Assembly: GCA_001790855.1 (NCBI GenBank)
Contig: MGDH01000008.1
Coordinates: 14,990-78,989, forward strand
Length of the DNA: 64,000 bases
Direction of reading: 5' to 3'
From: Candidatus Schekmanbacteria bacterium RIFCSPLOWO2_02_FULL_38_14
GTDB lineage: Bacteria; Schekmanbacteria; GWA2-38-11
A program made the position numbers and the translations under genes. Below, piece by piece: positions 59,371 through 64,000 of this stretch (positions are counted from its first letter, which is position 1; each line of letters opens with the position of its first letter). A model generated the notes under the pieces. The model did no database searches, had not been told where the DNA came from, and was given only the letters and a program-made list of their open reading frames with translations.

Positions 59371-60171
59371 ATGTTTCTTGAAAAAATAGCTGAGCATAAA
59401 AGAAAAGAATTAGAAGTTTCAAAAAAGAATCGTTCCCTTAAAGGAATGAAGACGCTCCTTGACAAGTGTTTTCCTTCAAGAAGATTCAGAGATGCTGTTG
59501 CAGGGAAAAATCAGAATAAGGAAATTAAAGGTTCAAAGATAATTGCAGAGGTGAAAAAAGCCTCTCCGTCAAAGGGGGTTATAAGAGAAGACTTCAATCC
59601 CCTGCAAATTGCACTCACCTATCAGAAGAATGGCGCAGTGGCAATTTCGGTTTTAACAGATGAGAAGTTTTTTCAGGGAAGCTTAAACCACATGCATCAG
59701 GTAGCAAAATCAACTATAATCCCTATACTGAGAAAGGATTTTATTATTGATGAATATCAGGTGCTTGAGGCAAGAGCTTGCAGGGCTGATGCCTTTCTGC
59801 TGATTGCAGGTCTTCTTGATAAGGAAAGACTAAGGGATTTCAGGCTCATTGGAGAGGAACTTGGCATGGATGCCCTTGTTGAGGTTCATACAATGGAGGA
59901 GCTTGAAAAGGCTCTTTTAAGCGGGGCTGGAATTATTGGAATCAATAACAGGGACCTTGCTACCTTTGAGGTTGATATAAAAAGAAGCATTGAAATGGTT
60001 CCTCATATACCAAAAGAAAAACTGATTGTGAGCGAGAGCGGAATAAAATCAAGAGAGGATATAATAAGGCTTGAAGAGGCTGGTGTTAATGCCTTTTTAA
60101 TTGGAGAGACACTTTTGAAATCGAATAATATAGGAAAGAAACTAAAAGAACTGATAGGAATATCTGATTAA
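59371..60171 (+). CDS. trpC: indole-3-glycerol phosphate synthase
   Basis: Tryptophan pathway enzyme that cyclises 1-(o-carboxyphenylamino)-1-deoxyribulose 5-phosphate to indole-3-glycerol phosphate. The 266-residue TIM barrel has 'ILEKIAEHKRKELE'-like N-terminus (FLEKIAEHKRKELEV), 'IAEVKKASPSKGVI', 'ISVLTDEKFFQGSL', 'PILRKDFIIDEYQV', 'GINNRDLATFEVD' and 'VSESGIKSREDI'. It is unfused. No other trp gene is adjacent. The half-copy repeat starts 2 bp after its stop. Confidence 0.95.
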   Translation: MFLEKIAEHKRKELEVSKKNRSLKGMKTLLDKCFPSRRFRDAVAGKNQNKEIKGSKIIAEVKKASPSKGVIREDFNPLQIALTYQKNGAVAISVLTDEKFFQGSLNHMHQVAKSTIIPILRKDFIIDEYQVLEARACRADAFLLIAGLLDKERLRDFRLIGEELGMDALVEVHTMEELEKALLSGAGIIGINNRDLATFEVDIKRSIEMVPHIPKEKLIVSESGIKSREDIIRLEEAGVNAFLIGETLLKSNNIGKKLKELIGISD

Positions 60172-60172
60172 C

Positions 60173-60206
60173 GAGATTGCTTCGTCGCTTTGCTTCTCGC
60201 AATGAC
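60173..60206. repeat. half copy of the GTCATTGCGAG-family repeat
   Basis: Starts with GAGATTGCTTCGTCGC (inner block) and ends with CTCGCAATGAC (60196-60206), giving only the right half of the palindrome. It directly follows the trpC stop codon. The left arm is missing, so it is a truncated copy. Confidence 0.75.
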
Positions 60207-60220
60207 ATTAAAAATCTGTT

Positions 60221-60255
60221 TGTTTTGATATTTGAAATTTGGATTTTGAAATTTA
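60221..60255. repeat. AT-rich dispersed repeat (AAATTTGGATTTTGAAATT)
   Basis: A short copy of the repeat also seen at 53661-53740 and 63727-63838. It lies between the half copy at 60173 and the P-II gene, in the convergent trpC-glnB gap. Confidence 0.45.
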
Positions 60256-60257
60256 AC

Positions 60258-61806
<1,549 letters not shown>

Positions 61807-61911
61807 CAGTCTTAGTTTGGCCTGAAAATGCGGAGATGAAAACCCCCGTGTATCGACAGGAGTAACATAATTGTTCTGCTAATTTTTTCTTAATTTAAAA
61901 AGCCGCAAGGT

Positions 61912-63000
61912 TCAGGATTTTTTGTAAAAAAAATTCTCAAGAACAGACCCCACGGTCTTTTCAGGAATATTGTCCCGGATGATTGCAGAGCCAATTTCTT
62001 TTGTCAATACAAAACGGATTTTTCCATTCTTGACCTTTTTGTCTCTTTCCATTGCATTCATTATATCCTTAACAGGAAGAGATAGCTGTTTTTCTGGAAG
62101 CCCTACTGAACCTATCAGATTCTGCTGCCTTTCCATAACTGTTTTGCTGCATAGTCCTGCTTTATAGGCAATTTCTGAAACAAGAAACATTCCAATCAGC
62201 ACAGCTTCTCCGTGCTTAAGAGTATGGTATTTGCCGAGTGATTCAATTGCATGCCCGATTGTATGGCCATAGTTAAGAATTGCGCGAAGACCACTTTCCT
62301 TTTCATCTTCTTCAACTATTCTTGCCTTATGGAAGCATGACCAGTATATGGCTTTGTTTAAAAGTTCTTTATTTGCTGATATTGAGTTAATGTTTTCTTC
62401 AAGGAGTGAAAACAGATTCTTATCCCTTATTGCAGCCATTTTTATTATTTCAGCAATGCCGTTTTTAAATTCTTTCTGAGGAAGAGTTTCAAGGACATCT
62501 GAATCAATTATTACCTGTTTTGGCTGGTAAAATGAACCAATCAGGTTTTTGCCAAGAGGGTGGTTTACAGCTACTTTTCCTCCTATGCTTGAATCAACCT
62601 GTGCAAGAAGAGTGGTTGGAATCTGCACATAGGGTACACCTCTCATATAAGTTGAAGCTACAAAACCTGCAAGGTCACCAATAACTCCTCCTCCAACAGC
62701 AAGGACAAGAGAGCCTCTTTCCATTTTCGCTTTTAACATCTCGTCATAGAGAAACCTTGCCCATTTAAGGCTTTTGGAGCTTTCACCATCAGGCACAACA
62801 GAATGTGCGACCTTATATTTTTTCCGCAGTTTTTTTTCTATTCCCTTTGAGTATAGTGAAAATACTACAGGATTTGTTACTATCATGACCTTTTCTATGT
62901 TGCCAAGGGGTTCAATAAGGGCATTAACTTCTTTCAAAATTCCTGAGCCAATAAGAATTCTGTAACTTCTCTCTTTCAGGTTTACTTTTACAATTTTCAT
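61912..63000 (-). CDS. aroB: 3-dehydroquinate synthase
   Basis: Second shikimate step: DAHP to 3-dehydroquinate, NAD- and zinc-dependent. The 362 residues carry 'LVLAVGGGVIGDLAGFVASTYMRGVPYVQIPTTLLAQVDSSIGGKVAVN', the metal ligands 'NGIAEIIKMAAIRD' (Glu), 'LNYGHTIGHAIESL' (His) and 'YHTLKHGEAV' (His), and 'DGESSK' near 72-77. The start is an ATG at 63000 with weak upstream purines. It heads a minus-strand set with tyrS and glnB and lies divergent from the tRNA block. Confidence 0.95.
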   Translation of the reverse strand: MKIVKVNLKERSYRILIGSGILKEVNALIEPLGNIEKVMIVTNPVVFSLYSKGIEKKLRKKYKVAHSVVPDGESSKSLKWARFLYDEMLKAKMERGSLVLAVGGGVIGDLAGFVASTYMRGVPYVQIPTTLLAQVDSSIGGKVAVNHPLGKNLIGSFYQPKQVIIDSDVLETLPQKEFKNGIAEIIKMAAIRDKNLFSLLEENINSISANKELLNKAIYWSCFHKARIVEEDEKESGLRAILNYGHTIGHAIESLGKYHTLKHGEAVLIGMFLVSEIAYKAGLCSKTVMERQQNLIGSVGLPEKQLSLPVKDIMNAMERDKKVKNGKIRFVLTKEIGSAIIRDNIPEKTVGSVLENFFYKKS

Positions 63001-63163
63001 AACAGGTTACATTTTTCACACAGATTTTCTCAGAAATCAACTTTAATTTGAGAACGGATAAAAAATAAAGCTCTGGATAGAGGATATAAAACAGACTGAT
63101 TCTATTTATTAATAATTGAATTATCTAACATATAAAAAATTTTTGACATTCCTGTTTTTTCGC

Positions 63164-63191
63164 TTGACATAAAATTTATAATGATTAAAAT
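63164..63191 (+). promoter_or_regulatory. candidate promoter for the tRNA block
   Basis: TTGACA at 63164-63169, then TAAAAT at 63186-63191 with a 16-base spacer, about 50 bp before the first tRNA. A second TTGACA lies at 63143 and a TATAAT at 63177, but these do not pair with good spacing. It lies in the divergent aroB-tRNA gap. Confidence 0.4.
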
Positions 63192-63238
63192 TAAAAATTT
63201 CTTAATCGCCGTTTAATCATTTTTAGAGAGTTTATGTC

Positions 63239-63311
63239 GCCGATGTAGCTCAACTGGCAGAGCAGCTGATTTGTAATCAGCAGGTTGGAGGTTCGAGTCC
63301 TCTCATCGGCT
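63239..63311 (+). tRNA. tRNA-Thr (anticodon TGT)
   Basis: Cloverleaf with acceptor GCCGATG/CATCGGC, D-arm 'GCTCAACTGGCAGAGC', anticodon stem CTGAT/ATCAG around TTGTAA (anticodon TGT, decodes ACA) and T-arm 'GGAGGTTCGAGTCCTC'. No CCA is encoded. First of four tRNAs. Confidence 0.95.
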
Positions 63312-63330
63312 AACATAATGATTTTCAAGA

Positions 63331-63413
63331 GGGGAGGTTCCCGAGCGGTCAAAGGGAGCAGACTGTAAATCTGCCGGCGCAGTCCTTCGGAGGTTCGAAT
63401 CCTCCCCTCCCCA
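63331..63413 (+). tRNA. tRNA-Tyr (anticodon GTA)
   Basis: Long-variable-arm tRNA with acceptor GGGGAGG/CCTCCCC, anticodon stem GCAGA/TCTGC enclosing CTGTAAA (anticodon GTA), variable arm 'CGGCGCAGTCCTTCG' and T-arm GGAGG-TTCGAAT-CCTCC. Second in the block, and cognate to the nearby tyrS. Confidence 0.95.
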
Positions 63414-63447
63414 GGAAAAATTGCGAAGCAACTTTTACTGAAAGCTG

Positions 63448-63491
63448 AAAGCTATTGGCTAATAGCTTTTTTAGTGGAAGCGTAAGCTTCC
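63448..63491 (+). promoter_or_regulatory. hairpins in the tRNA-Tyr/tRNA-Gly spacer
   Basis: AAAGCTATT (63448-63456), loop GGCT, AATAGCTTT (63461-63469) then a run of T: terminator-like. Directly after is GGAAGC-gtaa-GCTTCC (63476-63491). They could attenuate the tRNA operon or mark processing sites. Confidence 0.45.
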
Positions 63492-63495
63492 CTGT

Positions 63496-63569
63496 GCGGG
63501 AATAGCTCAGCTGGCTAGAGCGTCAGCCTTCCAAGCTGAGGGTCGCGGGTTCGAATCCCGTTTCCCGCT
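63496..63569 (+). tRNA. tRNA-Gly (anticodon TCC)
   Basis: Acceptor GCGGGAA/TTCCCGC, D-arm 'GCTCAGCTGGCTAGAGC', anticodon stem around CTTCCAA (anticodon TCC, decodes GGA) and T-arm GCGGG-TTCGAAT-CCCGT. Third in the block. Confidence 0.95.
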
Positions 63570-63576
63570 TAGAATA

Positions 63577-63618
63577 TTAAGAGGTCAAAGGCTTTTTTTA
63601 AAGCCTTTGACCTCTTAA
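63577..63618. repeat. perfect 19-bp inverted repeat in the tRNA-Gly/tRNA-Thr spacer
   Basis: Arm TTAAGAGGTCAAAGGCTTT (63577-63595), loop TTTT, arm AAAGCCTTTGACCTCTTAA (63600-63618). The right arm ends 2 bases before tRNA-Thr. Length and perfection exceed an ordinary terminator, and no T-run follows. Confidence 0.8.
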
Positions 63619-63620
63619 TT

Positions 63621-63692
63621 GCCCACGTAGCTCAGTGGTGGAGCACTTCCTTGGTAAGGAAGAGGCCATCGGTTCAATCCCGATCGTGGGCT
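63621..63692 (+). tRNA. tRNA-Thr (anticodon GGT)
   Basis: Acceptor GCCCACG/CGTGGGC, D-arm 'GCTCAGTGGTGGAGC', anticodon stem CTTCC/GGAAG around TTGGTAA (anticodon GGT, decodes ACC and ACT) and T-arm ATCGG-TTCAATC-CCGAT. Last of the block, 184 bp before tuf. Confidence 0.95.
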
Positions 63693-63726
63693 CTGAATTT
63701 GGAAGGATACTTGGAGAATAAAAAAT

Positions 63727-63838
63727 CACAAATTCCAAATATCAAACAAATTCAAAATTTCGATGTTCAAAACTATTTTGGATTTAGGTCATTAGAATTT
63801 AGGATTTGTTTAGGATTTAGAATTTAGGCTTTTGATAT
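63727..63838. repeat. AT-rich 'AAATTCCAAATATCAAA' repeat with 'ATTTAGGATT' runs
   Basis: CACAAATTCCAAATATCAAA followed by CAAATTCAAAATTTCG and a series of ATTTAGG(TC/ATT) copies (63781-63829). It is a relative of the repeats at 53661 and 60221, in the tRNA-tuf spacer. Confidence 0.5.
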
Positions 63839-63876
63839 AAAGGACTAATAAAGAATTTAATTAGGAGGGTGGTATT

Positions 63877-64000
63877 ATGAGTAAGGCTAAGTTTGAGCGC
63901 AAGAAGCCACATGTAAACGTAGGGACGATAGGGCATATAGACCACGGTAAGACGACATTGACCAGTGCGTTGACGCGGGTATTGGCAACGAAGGGATATG
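63877..64000 (+). CDS. tuf: elongation factor Tu, 5' part (runs off window)
   Basis: The first 41 codons read '[20 protein letters not shown]' then '[21 protein letters not shown]', with the P-loop 'GHIDHGKTT'. EF-Tu delivers aminoacyl-tRNA to the ribosome. AGGAGGG lies 8 bases upstream. The gene follows the tRNA-Thr/Tyr/Gly/Thr block, the order known around tufB in E. coli. Confidence 0.97.
   Translation, partial: MSKAKFERKKPHVNVGTIGHIDHGKTTLTSALTRVLATKGY

Noticed and set aside
9157-60206. GTCATTGCGAG repeats as a CRISPR array
   Set aside because: Copies are scattered singly, are themselves palindromic and have no regular spacers or cas genes.

Overview
The window reads as one 64 kb chromosomal segment of a low-to-moderate GC, Gram-negative-type bacterium. 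Supporting signs are a lipoprotein, type IV minor pilins, a polysaccharide flippase, a PriA primosome helicase, and a tRNA-Thr/Tyr/Gly/Thr-tuf block in the order known from E. coli thrU-tyrU-glyT-thrT-tufB. Dispersed palindromic repeats built on GTCATTGCGAG, and a gene mix of scattered shikimate genes, glycan genes and pilins, resemble uncultivated lineages of the Schekmanbacteria/Nitrospirota/deltaproteobacterial kind. That placement is an inference and was not tested.

Layout. 1-4.2 kb: end of an unknown gene and a 1250-residue secreted Ig-like/FN3 protein. 4.4-9.1 kb: housekeeping genes, mostly shikimate pathway (aroC, a DUF4124-type protein, an M24 peptidase, aroQ, aroF). 9.3-11.7 kb: a large PilX-like pilin and ogt. 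11.7-30.7 kb: a long surface-glycan region with an ATP-grasp enzyme, Wzx-type flippase, a GT2-deacetylase fusion, four more GT2 enzymes, a methyltransferase, two radical SAM proteins, an SDR epimerase, two GT39-like membrane transferases with C-terminal PA14-like domains, a GT4 and an STT3-like membrane protein. 30.7-35.5 kb: a minor-pilin operon (FimT/GspH, PilV, PilW, PilX) running into a 52-residue secreted peptide, a TPR lipoprotein and the STT3-like protein. A GIY-YIG nuclease element sits inside this operon. 35.5-36.7 kb: a small haem-copper-oxidase-like protein and a Crp/Fnr regulator.

36.8-43.8 kb is an accessory/defence island. It holds a truncated PLD/helicase fragment, radC, an ORF6N gene next to striking palindromes, a two-gene restriction-modification system whose methylase carries its own nuclease domain, an AlbA_2-like remnant, an MNT/HepT toxin-antitoxin pair, a DUF2283 gene and a DprA-like gene. 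43.8-58.8 kb is mixed: TPR and VanZ proteins, an FrhB-like iron-sulfur protein, priA, two tandem MFS transporters, glutamate dehydrogenase, a nitrilase-family hydrolase, an ATP-grasp-like protein, a metallopeptidase, a helical-repeat protein and a transaldolase. 58.8-64 kb: FmdB-type zinc ribbon, trpC, P-II, tyrS, aroB, four tRNAs and the start of tuf.

The most interesting structure is a repeat family. Two 93 bp copies, one 134 bp copy and one half copy share ends with a 465 bp element that carries a GIY-YIG nuclease gene. The short copies look like internally deleted derivatives of that element. The second is the ORF6N-hsdM-hsdS cassette, with matching palindromes before and inside the ORF6N gene.
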